Source: VRUE01 sp963730315 (GTDB lineage Bacteria; Actinomycetota; Thermoleophilia; Solirubrobacterales; 70-9). From it: a stretch of DNA of 64,000 nucleotides. The translations under genes were made by a program, and so were the position numbers. Numbering within the stretch: position 1 is the stretch's first letter; every line of letters begins with the position of its first letter. The notes under the pieces were generated by a model. The model was not told the origin of the DNA, ran no database searches, and worked only from the letters and a program-made list of their open reading frames with translations. The stretch spans positions 62,001 through 126,000 of the forward strand of contig CAVSRD010000007.1 of assembly GCA_963730315.1 (NCBI GenBank), given 5' to 3'. Shown piece by piece: positions 1 through 7,769 of this stretch.

Positions 1-319
1 CCTGCTTCGGTCGCTGGCCCCCGATACCGCCGAGGACGAAGGCCGCGACGAGCAGGGCGAGCGAGGCGCCGATCCAGCCATCGCCCAGCGAGTAGGCCTC
101 GGTGCTGCCGACCAGCCAGAAGCCGCCGGCGAGGACGCAGACCGTGCCGGCCGCAACGAAGATCGCGCCGACCCTGGCCGGGCCGAGCAGGGCGGCGATC
201 TCGCTTGGACGCTCCCGCCGGCGCGCCGCCTGGTCCGCGACGGCAGCGACAGTCATTCCCGAGAACAGCGAGACGACGCCGATCAGGTGCAGAAGCAGCG
301 CCCAGTCGAACTCCGTCAT
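1..319 (-). CDS. DUF2269-like integral membrane protein (C-terminus beyond window)
   Basis: The ATG at 317-319 opens a frame that runs off the left edge after about 106 residues with no stop. The visible part starts MTEFDWALLLHLIGVVSL and contains three hydrophobic segments (about residues 6-27, 46-68 and 78-100) separated by a basic loop (QAARRRERP). The first helix with an early His and the overall spacing resemble the DUF2269 predicted membrane proteins, which are about 150 residues long. No function is established for that family. It lies 13 nt downstream of the NHL-repeat gene on the same strand and is probably cotranscribed with it. The family call is tentative; that it is a membrane protein is secure. 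Confidence 0.6.
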   Translation of the reverse strand, partial: MTEFDWALLLHLIGVVSLFSGMTVAAVADQAARRRERPSEIAALLGPARVGAIFVAAGTVCVLAGGFWLVGSTEAYSLGDGWIGASLALLVAAFVLGGIGGQRPKQ

Positions 320-332
320 CGGCGGATCGTAA

Positions 333-1673
333 TCAGCGGCGTTGCCCTCGGGGGGCGTGCCGCTTCACGATCCGCCACCACCGCGTCGCCGTCCTGCCGG
401 CTTCGAGATCCTTGACGACCCGCACCTGGAACGACTTGACGCCCGGGCGCAGCCCGCCGTAGCGCCGCGGCGAGACGCAGCGCCGCCAGGCGCGCCGCTT
501 CCCGGGAACCCGTTCTCCCCCCAGCCGGCACTCGAAGTAGACGCCGCGCTGCCTCGAGCGGAAGCGGAAGACCGCGCTGCGCCGGGTGGTCCTGCCGTGC
601 AGGGGGCTGACGAGCTTCGGCCGCCCCAGGACCCGCGCGGGAGCCCCCCGCCACTGGGTGACGAACTGCCCGTCCGGAGTGAACTTCTGGACGCGCGCGA
701 TGCCGGCGTCGTACCCCGCGCCGTGAGCGTCGCCTTCCCCGGCGTCGGCGACGTAGACGTAGCCGGCGGGGTCGGTGGCGACGGACGTCGGGAGGTCGAA
801 GTGCCCGGGGCGCCGGCCGGCGCTTCCCCACGCGGTGAGGAAGCCGCCGGTCGCGGTGAATTTCTCGATCCGGGCGTTGGTCGTGTCGGCGACGTAGACG
901 TTGCCGGCCGGGTCGGTGGCGATGCCGTAGGCGTAGCCGAACCGGCCCATAGCTTTGCCGCCGGATCCCCACCCGCCGACGAAGCCCCCGTCGGCGGTGA
1001 ACGCCTCGACCCTGCCCGCGTAGGTGTCGGCGACGTAGACCTTGCCCGAGCCGGCGGCGACCCCCCACGGTTCGCCGAACTGCCCGTCGCCGGAGCCGGA
1101 GCTGCCCCACTGGGCGACCAGCGTCCCGTCGGGCGCGAATTTCTGCACCTGGCTGGTACCGATCGCGTAGACGTAGCCGGCGGCGTCGACGGCGACGTCC
1201 CGGGCCGACGCGGCCCATTCCCGGATCGGGCCTCCGGCCGGGGTGAACACCCGGATGCGGCCGATGCTGCTCTCGGCGACGTAGACGTTGCCGGCCGGGT
1301 CGGTGGCGATGGCGCGGGGGTAGGGGAAGCCTCCGCGGCCGTAGCCGAAGTGCCCCCACCTGGCGAGCAGCGCCCCGTCGGAGGTGAACCTCTGCACCTG
1401 GCCGTTGCCCTGCGGGTTCGAGAGGTAGACGGTGCCAGCCGGGTCGGTGGCGACCGAGCGCGGTACCGGTTCGAAGCCGATCAGCGGGTCGATCCCGTCG
1501 CTGCCGCCGGCTGGACGGACGTTCGAAGGCGGCTCGCCCGCCGCCCCCGCCACTCCGCCGGCGAGCGCCAGGACAGCCAGGCCCAGGGCGAGCACGGCGG
1601 CCGCCGCCGTGCCCAGGGGGAAGCGCCTCCCGAGCCTCGCGGCGCCTGCGATCGGCGATCGATTCGGTGCCAC
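333..1673 (-). CDS. Secreted or anchored NHL-repeat beta-propeller protein
   Basis: About 446 residues from the GTG at 1671-1673. That start was chosen because a signal-anchor (a run of Ala/Leu/Val about 20 residues in) follows directly; the frame stays open to 1844, but the extra N-terminus is Arg/Pro-rich and unlike protein. Six NHL blades follow, each with a core like VATDPAGNVYVAD and an ending like IEKFTPDG, so a six-bladed propeller is expected. The last ~100 residues form a separate domain with FRFRSRQRGVYFECRLGG, a Cys pair and a LRPGVKSFQVRV core, the beta-sandwich module often seen in secreted actinobacterial proteins. Such propellers bind proteins or ligands outside the cell; no enzymatic residues are visible. 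The exact start is uncertain. Confidence 0.75.
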   Translation of the reverse strand: MAPNRSPIAGAARLGRRFPLGTAAAAVLALGLAVLALAGGVAGAAGEPPSNVRPAGGSDGIDPLIGFEPVPRSVATDPAGTVYLSNPQGNGQVQRFTSDGALLARWGHFGYGRGGFPYPRAIATDPAGNVYVAESSIGRIRVFTPAGGPIREWAASARDVAVDAAGYVYAIGTSQVQKFAPDGTLVAQWGSSGSGDGQFGEPWGVAAGSGKVYVADTYAGRVEAFTADGGFVGGWGSGGKAMGRFGYAYGIATDPAGNVYVADTTNARIEKFTATGGFLTAWGSAGRRPGHFDLPTSVATDPAGYVYVADAGEGDAHGAGYDAGIARVQKFTPDGQFVTQWRGAPARVLGRPKLVSPLHGRTTRRSAVFRFRSRQRGVYFECRLGGERVPGKRRAWRRCVSPRRYGGLRPGVKSFQVRVVKDLEAGRTATRWWRIVKRHAPRGQRR

Positions 1674-1980
1674 CAGGCGAAATGGTAGAGCCGAAGGCCG
1701 GGGCCTGCCAGTCGGACGCGTCCACCCCCCAGCGCCTTGGGGGGATAGGGGATAGCGGGCGCGAAACTTCCGCCCAGCAGCCGCTACGTCCTCAACTGCT
1801 GGGGGGAGAGAAGAAGAGCGCCTCTGAAACCGGACGCGGCGCACGTCCTGCTTTCACGCGAGAGCAGTAGCCGCGCCCGAGACTGGGTTGCATGAAAAAG
1901 GGAGAAGCGGCTGACGCATCGTTAGAAATCATCGCGGCCGCGCGCTGCGGCGGCTCCGGGTCTTGTGTCAGGATCAGGGC
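1674..1980. other. Intergenic region between divergent NHL and HNH genes
   Basis: No convincing gene. It holds a G6/C6 hairpin at 1725-1744 and a moderately AT-richer stretch around 1890-1930 (gcatgaaaaagggagaagcg). No tRNA 3' end or direct repeats were found that would mark an attachment site, although the adjacent HNH-recombinase-tail gene invites that question. Promoters for both neighbours must lie here, but none is clear enough to mark. Confidence 0.5.
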
Positions 1981-2400
1981 GTGGCGGATGAATCGGTCGC
2001 GGACCAACTTCGCAACCTCGGCGTGACGGGTGTCCTTGTGCAGATGGCCGAGCGCGGCCAGCTCCTCGACCTGAAATGCGAGATGCCGCAGTGCTACCAC
2101 CACAAGGGACGCGGCGCGTTCGATCCGCTCACGACCGCGCGCACCAAGTGGGCGCCCTCGCGCGACCACTACCCGACCCTCAAGTCGGCCGGAGGGAAGC
2201 TGGTTCCCGAGAACGTTCGACTGTCCCACACGGAGTGCGATCAGCGTGATTACAACCGGCGGAAGCAAATCGGGGCGCTGCTTGGGAAAGGCAAGTCTCT
2301 GGAAGACATCGCCGACACGCTGAACCGCAAGGGTGTCCCCCCGGCTCACGGCACGAACCAGTGGACGGCCGCCATGGTGCGCAAGGCCTACGTGTCCTAG
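1981..2400 (+). CDS. Small HNH nuclease domain protein with serine-recombinase-like C-terminal helix region
   Basis: 139 residues from the GTG at 1981, with an AGG about 8 nt upstream; a TTG at 1963 would add six residues. Residues ~30-95 carry an HNH (beta-beta-alpha metal) signature: a C-x4-C pair (CEMPQC), the DHYP motif, a GGKLVPENVRLSH strand turn and a final C-D-Q-R-D-Y-N zinc/metal segment. The last ~40 residues (GKSLEDIADTLNRKGVPP, then a W and V at recombinase spacing) match the DNA-recognition helix-turn-helix found in the Recombinase domain of large serine integrases (G-x-S-x-x-x-I-A-x-x-L-N-x-x-G-I). No serine-recombinase catalytic domain is present. It probably binds and nicks or cuts DNA. 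Its base composition is less GC-rich than its neighbours, consistent with transfer. Confidence 0.75.
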   Translation: MADESVADQLRNLGVTGVLVQMAERGQLLDLKCEMPQCYHHKGRGAFDPLTTARTKWAPSRDHYPTLKSAGGKLVPENVRLSHTECDQRDYNRRKQIGALLGKGKSLEDIADTLNRKGVPPAHGTNQWTAAMVRKAYVS

Positions 2401-2470
2401 TCCGGGTTCGGCGCTGAGTGCCGCTCTGCGCGAAAGGCAGCATCGTTACCAATCGCGCGAACCGGGGACG

Positions 2471-3268
2471 TCAGGCCACGTGTCCCACGACAGACCAAGC
2501 GCGAGCTGTGAGGCGGAAGGGGTCTTCGCCCACACCGAGCCGGCGGCGAAGCTCGTCGCGCAACTCGGCGCGGCGCTCGGGTGGGAGCGCCGAGGCGTAG
2601 GCGGTCGACGGGCCCGATCCGTGCTCCAGCGACTGCCACAGGTCATCGAAGTCGCGGTACTCGGCCTCGACGACGAGCGCCGAGACGGCCGGGTTCTGCA
2701 GGCCCGCGTCTCGCCACAATCGCTCGAGCTCACCCGGCGTGCAGTTGGGCATCGACCGGCCCTCGTCGCTCTCCGCCACCCCCGGGTCGAGGCTAACCGC
2801 GGCGTCCCAGAACCGACGCAAGAGCTTCATCTCTCCGGCGTAGTCCCAGGTGGCGGCGGCGACCGTGCCGCCCGGTCGCGTCACCCGCCGCATCTCGCGC
2901 ACGCCCGCCGGCGGATCGCTCATGAAGTTGACCGCCAGCTGGGACAGGGTGACATCGAACGAGTCGTCGGGGAAGGGGAGCGCCTCGGCGCTCGCCAGCC
3001 GCACGTCCAGACCGGGCAGACGTTGCTCGCAGGCCTCGACGAACGGTGTCGAGGGATCGATCGCGGCGATGCCGCCGGCGCCGAGCACCTGGGAAAGCTC
3101 CACCGCCAGCGCCCCCGGTCCGCAGCCGACGTCGAGGGCTCGCTGGCCGGTGGACACGTTTGCGATCTCGATCAGCGCCCGAGCAAGAGCCGACCCGTAG
3201 CGGCCGATGTGTCGGTCGTAGGCCTCCGCCGAGGTACGGAAGCTCCCGGCTCCAGGTGTCTCCGCCAT
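2471..3268 (-). CDS. Class I SAM-dependent methyltransferase
   Basis: 265 residues, a typical length for the Methyltransf_11/UbiE-like group. Motif I, LDVGCGPGALA, is at about residues 45-55, followed by the acidic residue of beta2 (AAIDPS), motif II/III around ASAEALPFPDDSFDV, and post-motif MRRVTRPGG. These bind S-adenosylmethionine in the cytoplasm. The C-terminal ~120 residues, which set substrate specificity, have no recognisable signature, so the substrate (small molecule, quinone or lipid) is unknown. It is transcribed in the same direction as the membrane protein upstream, about 20 nt away, and convergently with the HNH gene. Confidence 0.85.
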   Translation of the reverse strand: MAETPGAGSFRTSAEAYDRHIGRYGSALARALIEIANVSTGQRALDVGCGPGALAVELSQVLGAGGIAAIDPSTPFVEACEQRLPGLDVRLASAEALPFPDDSFDVTLSQLAVNFMSDPPAGVREMRRVTRPGGTVAAATWDYAGEMKLLRRFWDAAVSLDPGVAESDEGRSMPNCTPGELERLWRDAGLQNPAVSALVVEAEYRDFDDLWQSLEHGSGPSTAYASALPPERRAELRDELRRRLGVGEDPFRLTARAWSVVGHVA

Positions 3269-3288
3269 CGCCTTCAGTCTCTCTCATG

Positions 3289-3930
3289 TCAGATCCAACC
3301 CAGAACCGGGCCGAAGGCGAGCAGCGCGCCGGCCACGAGGGCCGCCATGGCGCCGACCACGCGCAGGCGGCGCCGATTGTCGGGAAGGTCGTAGACGTAG
3401 GCGGCGATCAGGAAGAACCAGAGGTAGCCGAAGACGACGATCGGCAGGACGAAGGGGAAGTTCCACCACCAGTACTCCCAGTGGAAGTAGCCGGTGCCGT
3501 TGAGCAGCACCTCGACGAAGACCGCGAAGAGCGAGAAGCCGAGCGCGAGGGTCAGCCGGTTCGGCAGGCCGAGCAGCTTCGCTCGCCGGTCCTCCGGCAG
3601 GATCTTCGCGAAGACGACGCCGGAGATCGCGAACATAAGCGAGATCTCGATCGTCAGCCCGATCAGGATCAGGTAGGCGGTGTCGCCGGTCGTCGTCCAG
3701 AGCGCCGCGCGGTCGCTGAAGTGGAGGACCAGCGAGTTGACGATCTCGTTGATCCAGTCGGCGAGCCAGAAGGCGAGCCCGGCCAGGACCACGTCCCAGC
3801 GCCGCCGCTCGACCTCGACCGCGTAGACGTAGAGGACCAGCACGAGCAGCGTGACGACGTACCACTTGAACTGCGTCTCGTCGCGCAGCAGCCGCTGCGC
3901 TTCGAGGGTGAAATCGGTGACCGCGAGCAC
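3289..3930 (-). CDS. Multi-pass membrane protein of unknown function
   Basis: 213 residues with about six hydrophobic helices (roughly 24-42, 48-66, 82-106, 127-147, 153-178, 190-211). Charged and aromatic residues sit inside or between helices (WLADWINEIVNSLVLHFSD, a YFHWEYWWWNF motif at ~150). The conserved-looking Trp/His/Asp/Glu cluster suggests ligand or metal contact, but I do not recognise the family. The gene lies just upstream of the methyltransferase (20 nt) and diverges from the HtrA gene. No function is assigned. Confidence 0.7.
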   Translation of the reverse strand: MLAVTDFTLEAQRLLRDETQFKWYVVTLLVLVLYVYAVEVERRRWDVVLAGLAFWLADWINEIVNSLVLHFSDRAALWTTTGDTAYLILIGLTIEISLMFAISGVVFAKILPEDRRAKLLGLPNRLTLALGFSLFAVFVEVLLNGTGYFHWEYWWWNFPFVLPIVVFGYLWFFLIAAYVYDLPDNRRRLRVVGAMAALVAGALLAFGPVLGWI

Positions 3931-3987
3931 TGAGCCCCGACTCTAGCCGTCGTTTCCCCGCAGCAGCGGATTGCTAACTTCGATCGG

Positions 3988-5010
3988 ATGAGGGCTCCTC
4001 ACCCGATCGCCTCCCGATCCGAGCCCGAGCCCGCCGGCGGCGGTCGTCCCGGCGGCGGCGAGCTGCCCGACGCCGAGGCCCTCGACGCCTACTCGCGGAC
4101 CGTCTCCGAGGTCGCCGAGCAGCTCGGGCCGTCGGTCGCCCACGTCACCGTGACCCGGCGGACGCGTCGCGGCTCGCGCCGCGCCGGCACCGGCAGCGCG
4201 GTCGCGATCAGCCCCGACGGCTTCATGCTCAGCGCCGCCCACGTCACCGCCGGAGGCGACGGGCACGGGCACGCCGCCTTCCCCGACGGCCGCGAGGCGG
4301 CGCTCGAGGTGATCGGGGCCGACCCCCTCTCCGACCTGGCTCTGCTCCGCGCCGACAGCCGCGAGCTGACGCCGGCGCCGCTCGGCGACGCCGGGGCGCT
4401 GCGGGTCGGCCAGCTCGTCGTCGCGATCGGCAGCCCGTTCGGCTTCAGCGGCTCGGTCACCGCCGGGGTGGTCTCGGCCCTGGGCCGCTCGCTGCCGACT
4501 CGCTCGCGCTCGGCCACGCGCCTGATCGAGAACGTGATCCAGACCGACGCGGCGCTCAACCCCGGCAACTCGGGCGGGGCGCTGGCCGACGGCCTCGCCC
4601 GGGTGGTCGGCGTCAACACCGCGGTGGCCGGCGTCGGCCTCGGCCTGGCGGTGCCGATCGACGCGACGACGCGGCAGATCGTCTCCGAGCTGATGCGCGA
4701 GGGCCGCGTCCGCCGTGCCTACATCGGCGTCACCGGCGGCTCGCGGCCGCTGCCTCCCCGACAGGCCGCCGCCCTCGGCCGTCGCAGCGGGGTCGAGGTG
4801 GTCGAGGTCGTGGCGGGCAGCCCGGCGGCGGACGCCGGCCTGAAGGCCGCCGACCTGATCATCGAAGCCGACGGCGAGGCGGTCGGCGACGTCGGCGACC
4901 TGCAGCGGCTGATGTCCGGCGAGAGGATCGGGCAGGCCGTGACGCTGCGGATCGATCGCGGCGGGCGGCTCACCGAGGTCGAGATCGTGCCCCGCGAGCT
5001 CGAGGACTAG
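3988..5010 (+). CDS. HtrA/DegP-type trypsin-like serine protease with PDZ domain
   Basis: 340 residues. The catalytic triad is readable: His85 (SAAHVT), Asp116 (DPLSDLALL) and Ser195 (NPGNSGGAL). A single PDZ domain follows at ~245-335, with the carboxylate-binding turn and ADLIIEADG. HtrA proteins degrade or refold damaged proteins, usually outside the membrane. Here the N-terminus is Pro/Gly-rich with no signal peptide or transmembrane helix, so this copy may be cytoplasmic or the start may be misplaced. The ATG at 3988 is preceded by TAACTT at 3975-3980, leaving 7 nt, which suggests a leaderless mRNA. The next gene follows after 16 nt. Confidence 0.9.
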   Translation: MRAPHPIASRSEPEPAGGGRPGGGELPDAEALDAYSRTVSEVAEQLGPSVAHVTVTRRTRRGSRRAGTGSAVAISPDGFMLSAAHVTAGGDGHGHAAFPDGREAALEVIGADPLSDLALLRADSRELTPAPLGDAGALRVGQLVVAIGSPFGFSGSVTAGVVSALGRSLPTRSRSATRLIENVIQTDAALNPGNSGGALADGLARVVGVNTAVAGVGLGLAVPIDATTRQIVSELMREGRVRRAYIGVTGGSRPLPPRQAAALGRRSGVEVVEVVAGSPAADAGLKAADLIIEADGEAVGDVGDLQRLMSGERIGQAVTLRIDRGGRLTEVEIVPRELED

Positions 5011-5026
5011 CGGAGGGGAGGATCGG

Positions 5027-5668
5027 GTGAAAGCGCGGCTGAATCGCTGGCTGGACTCCGACCTGATCGGGATCCCGGCGACGCTGTACACGTTCGCGGT
5101 GCTGGCGATCAGCCTCGCCGTCTTCCGCTTCGGCGGCCCGGTCGCCGGCCTCGTCGTCGCCGCGGCCCTCTGGGTCCCGATGGTCCTCTTCGCGATCCAG
5201 GGGAGGGGGAAGCCTCCCCTCCCGCTCGACCTGGTGGCCGGGGCCGAGGGCCCGCTGCACCGGGTGCTGGTGATCGCCAACGAAGGGCTCGAGGACCCGG
5301 CGCTCTGCCGCGAGGTCTGCCGGCGCTCCGCGCGCACCGCCACCGAGGCGATGGTCCTCGCCCCGGTGGTGGCCTCGTCCCGGCTGGGCGAGCTGACCGA
5401 CGACGTCGACACGCAGCTGAGCACCGCCAACGGTCGGGTCGATGCGGCCGTGAGGGTGCTGCGGGGAGAGGGCGTGAAGGCAAGCGGGCGCACCGACATC
5501 GCCAGCCCGATGGAGTCGCTGTCCGACGGCCTGCGGGAGTTCCCGCCGAACGAGATCGTCATGCTGCCCGGCCGCGAGGCGCAGTGGGATGCGGCAGCCG
5601 AGCTTGCGGAGCGGGTGCGAAGCCAGACCGGCTTGCCGGTGACCGCGGTCGGCCCCACGGCCGGCTGA
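5027..5668 (+). CDS. Membrane protein with N-terminal helices and a UspA-like/Rossmann cytoplasmic domain
   Basis: 213 residues from a GTG at 5027 with a strong GGAGGGGAGG ribosome site at 5012-5021. Two transmembrane helices (about 14-35 and 38-56) precede a soluble alpha/beta domain: RVLVIANEGL opens a beta strand, with ATEAMVLAPVV, then EIVMLPGR and PVTAVGPTAG strands. The order resembles universal-stress-type folds but the ATP-binding G-x2-G-x9-G(S/T) motif is absent. The gene follows the HtrA gene after 16 nt and is probably in its operon, so a stress-related role is plausible. Family assignment is uncertain. Confidence 0.6.
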   Translation: MKARLNRWLDSDLIGIPATLYTFAVLAISLAVFRFGGPVAGLVVAAALWVPMVLFAIQGRGKPPLPLDLVAGAEGPLHRVLVIANEGLEDPALCREVCRRSARTATEAMVLAPVVASSRLGELTDDVDTQLSTANGRVDAAVRVLRGEGVKASGRTDIASPMESLSDGLREFPPNEIVMLPGREAQWDAAAELAERVRSQTGLPVTAVGPTAG

Positions 5669-5725
5669 TCGCCCTCGCGGTCCTCGGCCAGGCCCCGTCC
5701 CTGCATGCGCGTCGGCGCCAGCGGG

Positions 5726-7057
5726 CTACAGATGCAGGTGGCGGAAGAACCACTCGGCGGCCAGCTCGGCGACCCGCTCCATCGCCCCGGGCTCTTCGAA
5801 CAGGTGCGTGGCACCGGGGACGACCGCGACCTCGTGCTCGCAGCGCAGCAGCCTCGCCGCCGCCTCGTTCAGCTCCAGCACCTGCAGGTCGGCGCCGCCG
5901 ACGATCAGCAGGGTCGGCGCGACGACCGCCTCGAGGCTCTCGGCGGCGAGGTCGGGGCGCCCTCCGCGGGAGACCACGGCCCGAACCCCGTCGCCGAGGC
6001 GGGCCGCCGCCCGCAGCGCCGCGGCGGCGCCGGTCGAGGCACCGAAGTAGCCGATCGGCAGATCGCCCAGCTGCGCCTCGGCACCGACCCATGCCGTGAC
6101 GGCGAGCAGGCGCTCGGCGAGCAGCCCGATGTCGAACACGTTTGCGCGGTCGAGTTCCTCCTCGGGGGTGAGCAGATCGAAGAGCAGCGTCGCGAAGCCG
6201 GATCCGTTGAGCGCCTCGGCCACCTGGCGGTTGCGTGGGCTGAGCCTGCTCGAGCCGCTGCCGTGGGCGAAGACGACCAGGCCGGCGGGCTGCGCGGGCA
6301 AGCGCAGGTCGCCGGCGAGGCGCGGGCCCGAGGTGAGCTCGATCTCGACCGGCCGCTCGACCGGGTGCGGGTCCGCCCCCGCGGCGGGATTGTCGGCGGG
6401 GGCGCATCGCCGGTGGGCGGCCTTCAGCAAGGCGATCACCTCGGCATCCTCGAGCTGCCCGAAATCGACGTAGAACTGGCCGATGCCGAAGAACCCGTGG
6501 GGCTGCTCGAGGCAGACGACCTCGTCGAAGGCCTGGGCGAGGCGCTCCTCGGTTCCCGGGGGGGCAACCGGCACCGCGAGGACGACGCGCGCCGCGCCGC
6601 GGGCTCTCAGCGCTTCGCCGGCGGCCACGGCGGTGCCGCCGGTGGCGATGCCGTCGTCCACCAGGATCGCCGTCCGGCCCTCGACCGGGAGCGCCTCGCT
6701 CTCGCCGCGGTAGAGGAGCTGCCGCCGCTCCAGCTCCGCGGACTCCTCGGCGACGAGCGCCTCCAGTTCCCGCTCGCCGATGCCCATCAGCTCCACGTCC
6801 CGCTCGTGCACGAAGCGGATGCCGCCCTCGGCGATCGCCCCGATCCCGTACTCGGGCCTGAACGGCGCGCCCAGCTTGCGGACCAGCAGGATGTCCAGGG
6901 GAGCCGCGAGCGCCGCTGCGACCTCGAAGCCGACCGGCACCCCGCCGCGCGGCAGGGCGATCACCAGCGGCTTCTCGTCACGGAAGCGCTCGAGCAGCTC
7001 GGCGAGCCGACGCCCGGCCTCCCTGCGATCGGTGAACAGCGCAGGGCGGTTGGCCAT
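5726..7057 (-). CDS. Phosphoribosyltransferase - alpha/beta hydrolase fusion
   Basis: 443 residues in two parts. Residues 1-~215 are a type I phosphoribosyltransferase: the PRPP loop is ILVDDGIATGGTA at ~128, preceded by the conserved ALPRGGVPVGFEVA strand. Residues ~235-443 are a dienelactone-hydrolase-like alpha/beta domain: oxyanion HGSGSSR, nucleophile elbow GASTGAAAA, acid VGGADLQV, and His in PGATHLFEEPG. The same pairing occurs in mycobacterial Rv0571c-type proteins, which belong to a dormancy regulon; this relationship is recalled, not computed. Base salvage coupled to ester hydrolysis is possible but no substrate is known. It ends convergently with the UspA-like gene, and 9 nt separate its start from the TetR stop upstream. 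Confidence 0.88.
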   Translation of the reverse strand: MANRPALFTDRREAGRRLAELLERFRDEKPLVIALPRGGVPVGFEVAAALAAPLDILLVRKLGAPFRPEYGIGAIAEGGIRFVHERDVELMGIGERELEALVAEESAELERRQLLYRGESEALPVEGRTAILVDDGIATGGTAVAAGEALRARGAARVVLAVPVAPPGTEERLAQAFDEVVCLEQPHGFFGIGQFYVDFGQLEDAEVIALLKAAHRRCAPADNPAAGADPHPVERPVEIELTSGPRLAGDLRLPAQPAGLVVFAHGSGSSRLSPRNRQVAEALNGSGFATLLFDLLTPEEELDRANVFDIGLLAERLLAVTAWVGAEAQLGDLPIGYFGASTGAAAALRAAARLGDGVRAVVSRGGRPDLAAESLEAVVAPTLLIVGGADLQVLELNEAAARLLRCEHEVAVVPGATHLFEEPGAMERVAELAAEWFFRHLHL

Positions 7058-7066
7058 GGTGGCAAT

Positions 7067-7684
7067 TTAGTGACTATCCGAGCGGGCGACGAGCCCCGAC
7101 ATCAGCTCGATCGCCTCGCTCCGGGAGAGGCCCTGCTCGCGGACCAGGGAGCGCCAGGTCGCGAAACCGACCGCGTGGGCGATCGCGGCGCGAACCACTC
7201 GACGGCGGGCGCCGCGCTGCGGACGGCCCCGCAGGAGGACGTCGGTCGCCGCCTCGAACCACTGGGCGGACCTCGCCATCGCCGGCTCCAGGGCCGGCAC
7301 CAGCGCGACGTCGCGGGTCGTCCTCTCGAGCATGTACTCGCCGCGCTCGAACCACGAGTAGAGCTGGTCGAGCCCGGTGCGCAGGCGCTCCTGCGGAGCG
7401 GCGATCGCGCTCCAGGCCTCGAGGTCGGGCAGCGGGTGCGCCGCCATCCAGTGCGACGAGCAAGCGTCGAACAGCGCCCACTCGTCGGGGAAGTGCCGGT
7501 AGACGGTCGCCCGCTGCACCCCGGCTCGCTCCGCGACGGCGCTGACCGTGGTCCGCGCCGGGCCGACCGAGCCGTGCAGGTCGACCGTCGCTTCGGTGAT
7601 CCGCCGCCTGGTCTCGTCCTCCAGCGCGGCGCGGCGCCGCTTGCGGTAGCGCCGTTTCGGAGCATTTCGGGTTTTCGTAGACAT
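7067..7684 (-). CDS. TetR family transcriptional regulator
   Basis: 205 residues. A very basic N-terminal extension (KRRYRKRRRAA) precedes the TetR helix-turn-helix, with TTVSAVAERAGVQRATVYRHFPDEWALF at ~45-72 (split: TTVSAVAERAGVQ, then RATVYRHF). The C-terminal ligand domain is not typed. The gene diverges from a cupin protein; an inverted repeat (7685-7709) sits directly upstream of its start and overlaps the cupin promoter -35, so it probably represses itself and the cupin gene. It reads on toward the PRTase-hydrolase gene with a 9-nt gap, so that enzyme is likely in the same operon and regulon. Confidence 0.9.
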   Translation of the reverse strand: MSTKTRNAPKRRYRKRRRAALEDETRRRITEATVDLHGSVGPARTTVSAVAERAGVQRATVYRHFPDEWALFDACSSHWMAAHPLPDLEAWSAIAAPQERLRTGLDQLYSWFERGEYMLERTTRDVALVPALEPAMARSAQWFEAATDVLLRGRPQRGARRRVVRAAIAHAVGFATWRSLVREQGLSRSEAIELMSGLVARSDSH

Positions 7685-7730
7685 ATCTGTTCGATGAATA
7701 TTGACAGATGCCGCGGAGGTGTGCTAGGTT
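7685..7730 (+). promoter_or_regulatory. Cupin promoter with overlapping TetR operator
   Basis: ATCTGT (7685-7690) and ACAGAT (7704-7709) form a perfect 6-bp inverted repeat with a 13-bp spacer. The right arm overlaps a consensus -35 TTGACA (7701-7706), followed after 18 nt by a -10-like TAGGTT (7725-7730). The site abuts the TetR start codon at 7684. Binding would block both directions. This is the usual geometry of TetR autorepression; the assignment to this regulator is inferred. Confidence 0.7.
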
Positions 7731-7769
7731 CGCCGCACAATAGCGTTCAACGAAATGGAGCTCTTCACA

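Noticed and set aside
1725..1744. C6/G6 hairpin between the NHL and HNH genes as a terminator
   Set aside because: It lies upstream of both divergent genes, not downstream of either, and has no U-tract.
1750..1963. Possible tRNA remnant or attachment site next to the HNH-recombinase-tail gene
   Set aside because: No acceptor stem, TPsiC-like GGTTCRA or direct-repeat pair was found.
3943..5814. Long open frame on the minus strand, over 600 codons, opposite the HtrA and UspA-like genes
   Set aside because: Composition is Arg/Pro/Ser-rich without any motif and the plus strand encodes clear catalytic residues; it is antisense bias from high third-position GC.
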